A DNA stretch of 20,326 nt from JBCCZC01 sp039188505. GTDB taxonomy: Bacteria; Pseudomonadota; Gammaproteobacteria; Xanthomonadales; SZUA-38. The notes below the pieces were generated by a model. The model worked only from the letters and a program-made list of their open reading frames with translations. It had not been told where the DNA came from and made no database searches. Below, piece after piece: positions 1 through 7,338 of this stretch. Where the stretch lies: assembly GCA_039188505.1 (NCBI GenBank), contig JBCCZC010000052.1, forward strand, positions 1 to 20,326, given 5' to 3'. A program made the translations under genes and the position numbers. How positions within the stretch are numbered: the stretch's first letter is position 1; every line of letters starts with the position of its first letter.

Positions 1-2
1 GC

Positions 3-596
3 GTTCCGGCCGTGCTCGTCAACCGGGTGAGGGATGATCTTCCGGAGCTGCCCGACGACCGCAAGCGCCGCTATCTGGACGCGGGCATCGCCCTGGCCGA
101 CGCACTCATCCTCAGCAACGAACACGAGCTATCGGATTACTTCGACGCCGCGGCGCCGAACGCGGGCGTCGATGCCCAGACCTGCGCGAACTGGGTGCTG
201 GTCGAGGTGGTTGGGGCCCTCAAGAAGCGCGACGTGCATATCGCTCAGTCGCCCGTGTCTCCGGTGCAGCTCGCGGCGCTCCTGAGCCGGATCGCCGATG
301 GCACCATCTCGGGCAAGATCGCCAAGCAGGTCTTCGAAGCCATGCTCGAAGGCGAGGGCGACGCGGATGCGATCATCGAGGCCCGCGGGCTCAAGCAGAT
401 TACCGACGACGGCGCCCTCGACGGCGTCATCGAGGAAGTGCTCGGCCGGAGCCAGAAACAGATCGACCAGTACCTCTCCGGTCAGGAGAAGGTCTTCAAT
501 TACTTCGTCGGCCAGGTCATGGCCGCCACGCGCGGTCGCGCCAACCCGGACCGGGTCCGGGACCTGATGAAAGAGAAACTCGAGGAAAGACGATGA
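3..596 (+). CDS. gatB: Asp/Glu-tRNA(Asn/Gln) amidotransferase subunit B, C-terminal part (5' end outside window)
   Basis: The reading frame is open from the first bases of the window, so only about the last 198 residues of a protein of roughly 480 are present. GatB is the kinase/transamidase-partner subunit of GatCAB, which converts Glu-tRNA(Gln) or Asp-tRNA(Asn) to the amidated form in the cytoplasm. What is visible is the end of the cradle domain (PELPDDRKRRYL, followed by the LILSNEHELSDYFDAA block typical of the family) and the helical GatB/YqeY tail domain with ISGKIAKQVFEAM and the closing NPDRVRDLMKEKLEERR, which is the usual GatB C-terminus that contacts the tRNA elbow. The stop codon overlaps the start of the next gene by 4 bases (ATGA). 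The GTG at 12 is an internal valine codon, not a start. Confidence 0.95.
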   Translation, partial: VPAVLVNRVRDDLPELPDDRKRRYLDAGIALADALILSNEHELSDYFDAAAPNAGVDAQTCANWVLVEVVGALKKRDVHIAQSPVSPVQLAALLSRIADGTISGKIAKQVFEAMLEGEGDADAIIEARGLKQITDDGALDGVIEEVLGRSQKQIDQYLSGQEKVFNYFVGQVMAATRGRANPDRVRDLMKEKLEERR

Positions 597-1534
597 CGAC
601 CAAGGCGCTGATCTGCGGTTCCCTGGCCTACGACTCCATCATGGTGTTCGAGGACCACTTCAAGAACCACATCCTGCCGGACAAGGTGCACATGCTGAAC
701 GTCTCGTTCCTCGTGCCCCACTTCAACCGCGACTTCGGCGGCTGCGCCGGCAACATCGGCTACAACTTCAAGCTGCTCGGCGAGGAGCCGCTGATCGTCG
801 CCGCCGTGGGCCGGGACTTCGAGCCCTATCGCCAGCGCCTCGATCGCCTCGGCATCTCGCGCCGCTACGTCCGCGAGCTCGAGGACTGCTACACGGCGCA
901 GGCCTTCATCACCACCGACCTCGACGACAACCAGATCACGGCCTTCCATCCCGGCGCGATGATGCGCTCGCACGAGATCCAGGTGAAGGACGCGGAGGCC
1001 GTAGACATCGCCATCGTCGCGCCCGACGGCCGCGACGCCATGCTGCAGCACGCGGAACAGTTCGCCGAGCGCGGCACGCCGTTCATCTTCGATCCGGGCC
1101 AGGCCATGCCGCTCTTCGACGGCAAGGACCTCAAGCGATTCATCGAGCTGGCCAACTACGTGGTCGTGAACGATTACGAATCCGAGCTGGTGCGCGAGCG
1201 CACGGGCTACGCCCACCACGACATCGCGCGGCGCACCGACGCCTTCATCGTCACGCGCGGCGGCGAGGGCTCCACGGTCCACACGCTCAACGAGGTGATC
1301 GAAATTCCCGCCGCCAAGGCGGAGGCCGTCGCCGATCCCACCGGCTGCGGTGATGCCTACCGCGCGGGCCTGCTCTATGGCATCGGGCGCGAGCTCGACT
1401 GGCGTACGACGGGCCGGATCGCCTCGCTCCTGGGAGCGCTGAAGGTTGCCCAGAAGGGCCCGCAGAACCACGAGATCACGCTCGACGAGTTCGCCGCGAA
1501 ATTCGAAGAGGAATTCGGTCTGGCGATGCAGTAG
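593..1534 (+). CDS. PfkB-family carbohydrate/nucleoside kinase (adenosine-kinase-like)
   Basis: This 313-residue protein belongs to the ribokinase/PfkB fold. Residues 49-54 (GGCAGN) match the N-terminal PfkB substrate-side glycine motif, residues 190-196 (VVVNDYE) the central N-x-x-E region, and residues 248-259 (DPTGCGDAYRAG) the C-terminal PfkB signature, with Asp254 as the expected catalytic base that activates the substrate hydroxyl. A cysteine replaces the usual alanine in the GAGD anion-hole turn. Proteins of this length with this sequence style are often labelled adenosine kinase or ribokinase-like in proteobacteria; the substrate cannot be read from sequence alone. The ATG overlaps the gatB stop by 4 bases, so translation is probably coupled, although no functional link to tRNA amidation is known to me. 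A second gene follows 13 bases later. Confidence 0.88.
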   Translation: MTTKALICGSLAYDSIMVFEDHFKNHILPDKVHMLNVSFLVPHFNRDFGGCAGNIGYNFKLLGEEPLIVAAVGRDFEPYRQRLDRLGISRRYVRELEDCYTAQAFITTDLDDNQITAFHPGAMMRSHEIQVKDAEAVDIAIVAPDGRDAMLQHAEQFAERGTPFIFDPGQAMPLFDGKDLKRFIELANYVVVNDYESELVRERTGYAHHDIARRTDAFIVTRGGEGSTVHTLNEVIEIPAAKAEAVADPTGCGDAYRAGLLYGIGRELDWRTTGRIASLLGALKVAQKGPQNHEITLDEFAAKFEEEFGLAMQ

Positions 1535-1547
1535 GCAGGCAGCGCAG

Positions 1548-2801
1548 ATGGCGGTGGTGCTACGACGCAGGGCGGCGGCAGCCATCGGCGTCATCGCCAT
1601 GGCGATCGCCTCTGTGTCCTGCGCCGGCAAGCCCGTGGCAGAGGCAGACGACCGGCCGATCGTCCTCCTGATCTCGATCGACGGCTTCCGCCACGACTAC
1701 ATCGACCGCCATGGCGCGCCGACCCTGACGCGCCTCGCCGAGCGCGGCGCGCTCAGCGCGGGTCTGATCCCGACCTTCCCGAGCAAGACCTTTCCGAACC
1801 ACCTCGCCATCGTCACCGGCCTGCGCCCGGTTCACCACGGCGTCGTGTCCAACGACTTCTACGACCGCCGACGCGGCGAGAGCTACACCATGCGCGACCG
1901 TGACGCCGTCTGCGACGGCACCTGGTACGGCGGCGAGCCCGTCTGGGTGACCGCAAAGCGGGCGGGGCTCGGGACCGCTGCGTTCTACTGGGTCGGCACA
2001 GAGGCGGACATCGGCGGCGTCCGCCCGGACGAGTGGCGTCTCTATGACAAGTCGGTCCTCGGCCCCGAGCGGGTCGACACCGTGCTCGGCTGGCTCGGCC
2101 GGAACGCCAGCGAGCGCCCGCGGCTCGTCACGCTTTATTTCTCCCTGGTGGACGATGTCGGCCATCGCTACGGTCCCGACGCGGCCGAGACCGGCGAAGC
2201 CGTCAGGGTGGTCGATGGCTGGCTCGAGCGCCTGGTCACGGGCGTTGAGGACCTGGGCCTCGCCGATCGCGTGAACTACGTGATCGTCTCCGACCACGGC
2301 ATGCGTTTCTCGGAACCGGCGGATATCTTCCGGCTGCCAGCGCTCGAAGCCGAGCACCACGCCTACACGACCGGCGCCTATGTCGCCTACTGGTTCCTCC
2401 AGCCCCAAGCGGCCGGCCCCGGCTGCGATCGCCTGGCCGCCGCCGAACCCCCGGCGCGCGTGCTCCGGGGCGCCGGCCTCGTCGCGGCCTTTGGTGGCGA
2501 CAACCCGGACCGCCTTCCGGACTGCATGGTGCTGGCCCATCCGGGGCGCCTGGTCATCGCTGCCACCCAGGACAAGCCCTACCGCTCCCGCGGCACCCAC
2601 GGCTACTGGCCGACGGATCCCCAGATGCACGGCCTGTTCCTGGCCAGCGGTCCCCATGTGCAGGCGCAGGGCCTTATTCCCGCCTTCGAGAACGTCCACG
2701 TGAATCCGTTCATCCTGGGCCTGCTCGGGCTCGCGCCCAACGGTCCGACTGACGCCGATTCGGCCGTGCTGGCGCCGCTGCTACGCGGCGACACCGATTG
2801 A
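1548..2801 (+). CDS. Type I nucleotide pyrophosphatase/phosphodiesterase (ENPP/alkaline phosphatase superfamily), exported
   Basis: The frame stays open upstream to 1446, but ATG 1548 is the sensible start because it lies just after the kinase gene and begins a signal-like sequence (RRR followed by a hydrophobic stretch, residues 10-25, ending at a cysteine). The protein is then 417 residues. All the family's bimetal site can be seen: Asp45 (SIDGFR), nucleophile Thr81 in PSKTFPNH, Asp202 and His206 (DDVGHRYGP), Asp249-His250 (SDHGM) and His351 (GTHGYW). Family members hydrolyse phosphodiester or pyrophosphate bonds of nucleotides or lipid head groups outside the cytoplasm, using two zinc ions. 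The sequence SVSC at residue 22-25 is a poor lipobox, so I cannot tell lipoprotein from periplasmic protein. It probably shares a transcript with gatB and the kinase. Confidence 0.9.
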   Translation: MAVVLRRRAAAAIGVIAMAIASVSCAGKPVAEADDRPIVLLISIDGFRHDYIDRHGAPTLTRLAERGALSAGLIPTFPSKTFPNHLAIVTGLRPVHHGVVSNDFYDRRRGESYTMRDRDAVCDGTWYGGEPVWVTAKRAGLGTAAFYWVGTEADIGGVRPDEWRLYDKSVLGPERVDTVLGWLGRNASERPRLVTLYFSLVDDVGHRYGPDAAETGEAVRVVDGWLERLVTGVEDLGLADRVNYVIVSDHGMRFSEPADIFRLPALEAEHHAYTTGAYVAYWFLQPQAAGPGCDRLAAAEPPARVLRGAGLVAAFGGDNPDRLPDCMVLAHPGRLVIAATQDKPYRSRGTHGYWPTDPQMHGLFLASGPHVQAQGLIPAFENVHVNPFILGLLGLAPNGPTDADSAVLAPLLRGDTD

Positions 2802-2958
2802 GAGTGCGGGAATGTGCCCCCGGCGGCGCATCTCGCTCAAGCTAATCCTAGTAATTCTTGCCGATAGAACGAGCCGCGCTCGCCAGAAGCACCGAGAAAT
2901 CCCGCAACCGATGAAATATTCGGACTAGAATCGATCTGTACCCCGATGTCGAGCTCTC

Positions 2959-3483
2959 ATGGACCGCTCTGCCGTCGTCGAATACACACCGCTGAGCTTC
3001 CGCTTCGCAGCATCGCTCCTCGACGAGGTCGTCGTCGCGCTACTCGCGACGCTGCTCGGCTTTTTGCTGCTGGATCCCAAGGTCTTCGAGGAGGATCCGG
3101 GCGGCCTCGCACTGACATGGGCGCTGGTCGCCTGGCTGCCAATGCTGGCCGCCTACAACCTGACCTTCTGGCGCTTCGGCACTACGGCGGGACTCTGGCT
3201 CCTGTCCTCCCGGGTCGTGTCCGTGCGCACCGGCGAGCCGGCCACCCTCGGCCGTCTGCTAGCCCGCCTCGTGGTCAGCCGGATTTCTCTTCAGCTTCTC
3301 GGCCTCGGCTTCTGGCTGAGCGTGCGGGACGGCCAGCGGCGTACCTGGTACGACCGCGTCGCGGGCACCGTGGTGATCGCGGACGGCTCCATGCGCGAGC
3401 TAAACGAGGAGGAGCAGGAGGATGTTCGAGTAATCAATGGACCCGCCCCGTGGCTTGGAGAGGCCGACGCAGCCGACACCTGA
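2959..3483 (+). CDS. RDD-family integral membrane protein
   Basis: This 174-residue protein shows the RDD-family layout. An N-terminal segment with an arginine and an LLDE block (residues 15-23) leads into hydrophobic helices (about 24-40 and 52-68). A WRFGTTAGLWLLSSRVV block follows, then a third hydrophobic segment, and the family's closing motif near residues 127-139 (RRTWYDRVAGTVV, with the conserved D-x-x-A-x-T). RDD proteins are small multi-pass inner-membrane proteins; a few have been linked to ion transport, but this one gives no hint of a specific role. It follows 157 bases after the phosphodiesterase, and a TAGAAT hexamer at 2926 could be its -10 box, though no good -35 precedes it. 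The last 30 residues are hydrophilic and acidic. Confidence 0.85.
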   Translation: MDRSAVVEYTPLSFRFAASLLDEVVVALLATLLGFLLLDPKVFEEDPGGLALTWALVAWLPMLAAYNLTFWRFGTTAGLWLLSSRVVSVRTGEPATLGRLLARLVVSRISLQLLGLGFWLSVRDGQRRTWYDRVAGTVVIADGSMRELNEEEQEDVRVINGPAPWLGEADAADT

Positions 3484-3930
3484 ACCGGTGACCACCAAGG
3501 AGCGATCCCCGGTGTTTGCCCCGTGCCTCCCTGCCCAGGTGGCCGACAGGCCGCCTTTCGTCGCAAGCATCCTCGTGGCCTGCGCCGTTGATGCTTGGTG
3601 ATTGAGCGCCAGGAGCGAGAGAACGAGGCGACAATCCTTGCGTCACCTCGCAGCGAGTTCCGGAGAAATGAAGGCCGCTTGTCGCCGTTAATCGATAGCC
3701 ATGACCGACGCTTGCTGCGTGGCTTCGAGCTGCAAGCGCTAATGACCGGCGTATCGCCTGGCTATGATTCGGCAGTCCGCATTACATCTCGAGCTAGGCG
3801 CCATGGAAGCGTTGGCTTGTCGTCGACAAGCTCGGCGGGCTCGGCGGGCTCGGTTGACTCCATTGATGAGGTCGCCGGGACGCCAGGCCGCTTCATTCTT
3901 GGGTAGCGCGAGACTCTCTTCGCTTAACGA
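3484..3930. other. 447-base stretch with no convincing gene
   Basis: I find no gene here that I can support. A plus-strand frame from 3595 to 3906 is open (103 residues) but has no ribosome site, no domain and a low-complexity SSTSSAGSAGSVDS segment, so it is probably chance or a remnant. The segment contains a hairpin-capable inverted repeat (GCTTGTCG / CGACAAGC, 3815-3831) directly followed by a 9-base tandem repeat (GCTCGGCGG, 2.7 copies, 3830-3853). There is no T-run after the hairpin. GC is lower than in the flanking genes to the left, which fits an insertion boundary or decayed sequence between the RDD gene and the lipoprotein gene. Confidence 0.5.
3830..3853. repeat. 9-base tandem repeat, 2.7 copies
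   Basis: The unit GCTCGGCGG is repeated at 3830, 3839 and, partly, 3848. It abuts the right arm of a short inverted repeat (3815-3831). In the plus frame it would encode the Ser-Ala-Gly-rich segment of a doubtful open frame; I see no sign of function. Confidence 0.7.
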
Positions 3931-3999
3931 ATGAGAGATTTTCAGGCGCAGCCACACCTTGGTTTCGAAACGCCCGTTCTTGAAAGAAGGCCCCTCGAG

Positions 4000-5733
4000 G
4001 TGAGTCGATTGAAAACGATCAGCATGGAACGCCCCCTTTCCCAGCGCCGAGAGGTCTTTCCCCGTTTGCGAAGCTTGGCCACGCTTGTCATCTTTTCGGC
4101 CGTGCTCCTTTGTGGCTGTAGCCAAGAGTCGTCGGCGCTAACGACGGAGACCGACGAAAGCCCGAACACGCATGGGCTGCAGTTCGAAAGAAGGAGCAAT
4201 GCGAGCCGCCTTATCGTCTTTGTACACGGCTTCATGGGCGACGCACGCGACACCTGGGTTCACGATCGAACGCAGGCCCGGTGGCCCGCCATGTTGGTCG
4301 GTGACAGCGCGTTCGCAGATGCGGATGTCGCCGTGTACGGCTACAGCTCGTCAGTCTTTGAGCAGAGCTTTTCCATCGACGAGGTTGCCGACAATCTTCG
4401 GCTCAGACTGACCGCAGCTCGCGTCCCGACCGACTATGACGAGGTTGTCTTTCTGACGCACAGCATGGGCGGGCTCGTCGTGCGAGCCTTTGCACTGAAA
4501 TATCGTGATCTCGTCGAGATCCCGATGATCTACTTCTATGGGACGCCCACAAACGGCGCCGATCTCGGGAACATCGCCTCGCTATTGCCGGGCAGTAAGC
4601 AGGCCGAGGGCCTTCAGGAATTGGAGAAGAACGCATTTCTACAGTCGCAGAATTCGCAGTGGCTCGCCTCCTCGCAGCACCAAGAAATCCGTTCTTACTG
4701 TGGATATGAAACGAAGACGACGAGAGGGGTGACGGTCGTCCCGCGGAGTAGCGCGACCGCGCTCTGCAATCAGAGGCTTGACCCGATTCCCGAGAACCAT
4801 ATTCGCATGGTAAAACCGGCTTCCAAGAACGCCGACGCCTACGTGACGTTCAAGGTCGCCTATCAGGAAACGTTCGAGCGCCAGCAGATCACCGAGGGTC
4901 AGAGAAATATCGAGATCAGCACCAGCGACTTCTCCTTTCCCAACGACGGAAACGTGCTCGTAGCTGATCGACTGACGATCAGCGTGCAGAGCTACACGGC
5001 TCCGCCAGACACGCTGATCGTCGCGAATTCCGTCGAGATTCGTGACGGGAGCACCTTGCGGGGGAGCCGTCTGTCGATCGTTGCCGGCAGTGTTATCGGT
5101 GGTGCCATCGACGTATCTGGGTCACGGGGCGATGACGCGGGAGAACTTCTTGTCGCCGGGGGGCGCGTTCTCGGGACGCGGCTCATCGCCGTTGGCGGTG
5201 CTGGCATCGACGGCGCGGACGGAGCCGATGGCCCGGATGGTAGTGCCGGCGGACCCGGAGCAAAGGGGCGATGCGACGGTTTTGGCAGATGGCGAAAGGC
5301 CAGAAACGGCGGAAACGGGACCGCGGGTGGCGACGGCGGAGATGGCGAGAATGGTGGCGATGGAGGAGATGGAGGAACAGTGTATTTGGTCTCCCTGGCG
5401 CCACCTGCTGTTTCGCCCCTCGTTGGCGGAGGCGAGGCGGGCGAGGGCGGATCCGGCGGGCGAGCGGGTCGTGGGGGACCCGGCGGCAGCGGCGGTCGAG
5501 GCTGCACCGGTCTTGGTGGCGCGCAGGAGAACGCAAGTAGTGGTACTGACGGCCTCGACGGTAGGCCCGGGCGCAGCGGTTCAAGCGGCGATCCGGGACG
5601 CGTCGGCACGGTATGGATCGGCGAGCTCGAGAGCCTCGCCGACATCGCTCAACATATCCCGCCCGCGGCGGAGATTGTCGACTACAGGACGGACATCGTC
5701 GAGCGACTCAAGGGTGCAGCGAGAGCAAAGTAG
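4000..5733 (+). CDS. Lipoprotein: lipase-like alpha/beta hydrolase fused to beta-helix-like and glycine-rich C-terminal regions
   Basis: I chose GTG 4000 because AGAAGG lies 9 bases upstream; ATG 4024 and ATG 3931 are alternatives in the same frame. Numbered from 4000 (577 residues), a long n-region and hydrophobic helix end in a good lipobox (LCGC, Cys40). Residues about 65-280 are an alpha/beta hydrolase: oxyanion-hole FVHGFMG (74-80), nucleophile elbow THSMGG with Ser155, and NHIRMVKP with probable catalytic His267. The order resembles PGAP1-type lipases/deacylases. Residues about 305-400 are short valine- and isoleucine-rich repeats of parallel beta-helix look (LTISVQSY, VEIRDGST, LSIVAGSV). 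Residues about 400-535 are nearly half glycine, with stretches of G-x-x and collagen-like triplets (GADGADGPDG) and paired cysteines. The last 40 residues are ordinary. It stands alone, with lower GC than its neighbours. Substrate unknown. Confidence 0.8.
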   Translation: MSRLKTISMERPLSQRREVFPRLRSLATLVIFSAVLLCGCSQESSALTTETDESPNTHGLQFERRSNASRLIVFVHGFMGDARDTWVHDRTQARWPAMLVGDSAFADADVAVYGYSSSVFEQSFSIDEVADNLRLRLTAARVPTDYDEVVFLTHSMGGLVVRAFALKYRDLVEIPMIYFYGTPTNGADLGNIASLLPGSKQAEGLQELEKNAFLQSQNSQWLASSQHQEIRSYCGYETKTTRGVTVVPRSSATALCNQRLDPIPENHIRMVKPASKNADAYVTFKVAYQETFERQQITEGQRNIEISTSDFSFPNDGNVLVADRLTISVQSYTAPPDTLIVANSVEIRDGSTLRGSRLSIVAGSVIGGAIDVSGSRGDDAGELLVAGGRVLGTRLIAVGGAGIDGADGADGPDGSAGGPGAKGRCDGFGRWRKARNGGNGTAGGDGGDGENGGDGGDGGTVYLVSLAPPAVSPLVGGGEAGEGGSGGRAGRGGPGGSGGRGCTGLGGAQENASSGTDGLDGRPGRSGSSGDPGRVGTVWIGELESLADIAQHIPPAAEIVDYRTDIVERLKGAARAK

Positions 5734-5861
5734 GCCTCGTTGATCGGACCGGACCGGTCCGCCAATCGCGGCGGACTCCCACCCCTGTCGGTGTCGCCTC
5801 AGAGCCGACACTCTCGAAATGCCGAGACATCTGTTGCAGACTAGGCCTACTCACCTCCGGC

Positions 5862-5939
5862 GGGCAGCTGAAGGGAATTGGCATACCTCTTTGACTTAGA
5901 ATCAAAGGCTTCCCGGTTCGAGTCCGGGGCTGCCCACCA
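5862..5939 (+). tRNA. tRNA-Leu (anticodon UAG), atypical short variable loop
   Basis: A complete cloverleaf can be folded by hand. The acceptor stem is GGGCAGC (5862-5868) paired with GCTGCCC (5929-5935), followed by discriminator A5936 and an encoded CCA (5937-5939). The D arm is AGG/CCT around a GAATTGGCATA loop. The anticodon stem is TTTGA/TCAAA with the seven-base loop CTTAGAA, giving anticodon TAG, which reads the Leu codon CUA. The T arm is CCCGG-TTCGAGT-CCGGG. The D-loop and anticodon loop look like bacterial tRNA-Leu, and A73 is right for leucyl-tRNA synthetase, but the variable region is only five bases (GGCTT) where bacterial Leu tRNAs normally have a long extra arm. There are also three rather than two bases between acceptor and D stem. 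It could be a divergent functional tRNA, a rearranged copy or an attachment-site remnant. Confidence 0.8.
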
Positions 5940-5997
5940 ACTCACCATCTCTGCGTGTTGCGTTGCGGCGCCATCACCGGTCGGGCTGATTGCCCAA

Positions 5998-7338
5998 CTA
6001 CCCGAACATGTGATCGTTGATGAGATTCTCGACGAGCTCCTGCCGAGCGCTGCGCTGTTCCGGCTCGCCGGCTTCCGCGGCGTGATCGCGAAGATCGGCA
6101 AGCCCGAGCTCGCCGGCTTCGAAGCGCTGGCCGTTGCCCGAATCGAAGCTTGAGTAGCGCCCGCCGCGCAGGGCCTGCCAGCGCGGATCCGCGAGAAGCT
6201 TCTCGGCAATCAGCAGGCCCCGGGCCATGGCGTCCATGCCGCCGATGTGGGCGATGAACAGGTCCTGGGGTTCCGTCGATTCGCGGCGGACCTTCGCGTC
6301 GAAGTTGAGGCCGCCGTTCTCGAAGCCGCCGTCGGCGAGCACGATCGCCATGGCGTGGACGCAGTCGTACATGTCCAGCGGGAATTGGTCCGTATCCCAG
6401 CCGTTCTGGGGATCGCCGCGGTTCGCGTCGATGGACCCGAGCAGGCCGGCGTCGGTGCACATCTGCAGCTCGTGCGCGAAGCTGTGGCCGGCGAGCGTCG
6501 CGTGGTTCGCCTCGACGTTGACCTTGAAATCGTCCTGCAAGCCGTGGTGCCGCAGGAAGCCGATGACGGTCTGCGAGTCGAAGTCGTACTGGTGCTTCAT
6601 CGGCTCCATGGGCTTGGGCTCGATGAGGAAGGTGCCCTCGAAGCCGATGGATCGGCCGTAGTCGCGGGCAGCGTGCAGGAAGCGGGCGAAGTGCTCCAGC
6701 TCCCGGCGGGTGTCGGTATTGAAAAGGCATGCGTAGCCCTCCCGGCCGCCCCAGAAGACGTAGTTGCTCCCGCCGAGCGCAACCGTCGCGTCGAGTGCCG
6801 CCTTCACCTGGGCGCCGGCATGGGCGACGACGTGGAAATCCGGGTTGGTCGCCGCACCGTTCATGTAGCGCGGGTGGGAGAAGAGGTTCGCCGTGCCCCA
6901 GAGCAGATCCACCCCCGTGGCCTGCTGCCGCTCGGCAGCGAGCGCGGTCATGTGCGCCAGATTGGCCTCGGAGGTGCCCACGCTATCGCCCTCCGGCGCC
7001 ATGTCGCGATCGTGGAAGCAGTAGTAGGGCACGCCCAGCTTGCTGAAGAACTCGAAGGCGGCGTCCATCTTGTCGCGTGCCCGAGCCATGGGATCGTTCT
7101 TTTCGTCCCAGGCGTAGCTGCGCGTGCCCGGACCGAACGGATCCGCGCCTGCCGCGCAGAAGGTGTGCCAGTAGCAGACCGCAAAGCGGAGGTGCTCCTC
7201 CATGCGCTTGCCCGCCACCACGCGATCGGCGTCGTAGGCCTTGAACGCGAGCGGATTGTCAGACCCGGACCCCTCGAAGGGCACCTGGCCGATGCCCGGA
7301 AAGTACTCTCGATCACCAGTGAAGACGGTTCTGCTCAT
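5998..7338 (-). CDS. xylA: Xylose isomerase (class II)
   Basis: XylA interconverts D-xylose and D-xylulose in the cytoplasm, the entry step of the isomerase route. The 446-residue protein matches the length of the E. coli-type (class II) enzymes. Visible active-site elements include the FHDRD motif with His109 and Asp112, VFWGGREGY (194-202), the metal ligand Glu240 and catalytic Lys242 in LIEPKPMEP, Glu276 and His279 in NVEANHATLAGH, and Asp304 and Asp309 in SIDANRGDP. ATG is preceded by AGGGAG with good spacing. It is the last gene of a three-gene minus-strand operon and overlaps the xylB stop by 4 bases (ATGA). No clear intrinsic terminator follows; the transcript would run antisense to the tRNA 59 bases downstream. 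Confidence 0.98.
   Translation of the reverse strand: MSRTVFTGDREYFPGIGQVPFEGSGSDNPLAFKAYDADRVVAGKRMEEHLRFAVCYWHTFCAAGADPFGPGTRSYAWDEKNDPMARARDKMDAAFEFFSKLGVPYYCFHDRDMAPEGDSVGTSEANLAHMTALAAERQQATGVDLLWGTANLFSHPRYMNGAATNPDFHVVAHAGAQVKAALDATVALGGSNYVFWGGREGYACLFNTDTRRELEHFARFLHAARDYGRSIGFEGTFLIEPKPMEPMKHQYDFDSQTVIGFLRHHGLQDDFKVNVEANHATLAGHSFAHELQMCTDAGLLGSIDANRGDPQNGWDTDQFPLDMYDCVHAMAIVLADGGFENGGLNFDAKVRRESTEPQDLFIAHIGGMDAMARGLLIAEKLLADPRWQALRGGRYSSFDSGNGQRFEAGELGLADLRDHAAEAGEPEQRSARQELVENLINDHMFG

Noticed and set aside
500..1630. Long minus-strand open frame of 376 codons
   Set aside because: It lies antisense to the PfkB kinase gene, whose motifs are unmistakable. Its own translation is Val/Ala/Arg-rich without a domain, as expected of a mirror frame in high-GC DNA.
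1560..2699. Minus-strand open frame of 379 codons
   Set aside because: It is antisense to the phosphodiesterase gene with its full metal site; no domain or ribosome site is visible.
3595..3906. Plus-strand open frame of 103 codons
   Set aside because: There is no ribosome site or domain, and the Ser/Ala/Gly repeat comes from a 9-base tandem repeat; described instead as non-coding sequence.
5183..5584. Glycine-rich tail of the lipoprotein as a frame-shift product
   Set aside because: The frame is continuous with the hydrolase and returns to an ordinary sequence (VWIGELESLADIAQHIPP) before the stop, so the tail looks genuine.
5750..5761. Perfect palindrome CGGACCGGTCCG after the lipoprotein gene as a terminator
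   Set aside because: No T-run follows, and it may be just a GC-rich self-complementary stretch; too short to call an operator on its own.
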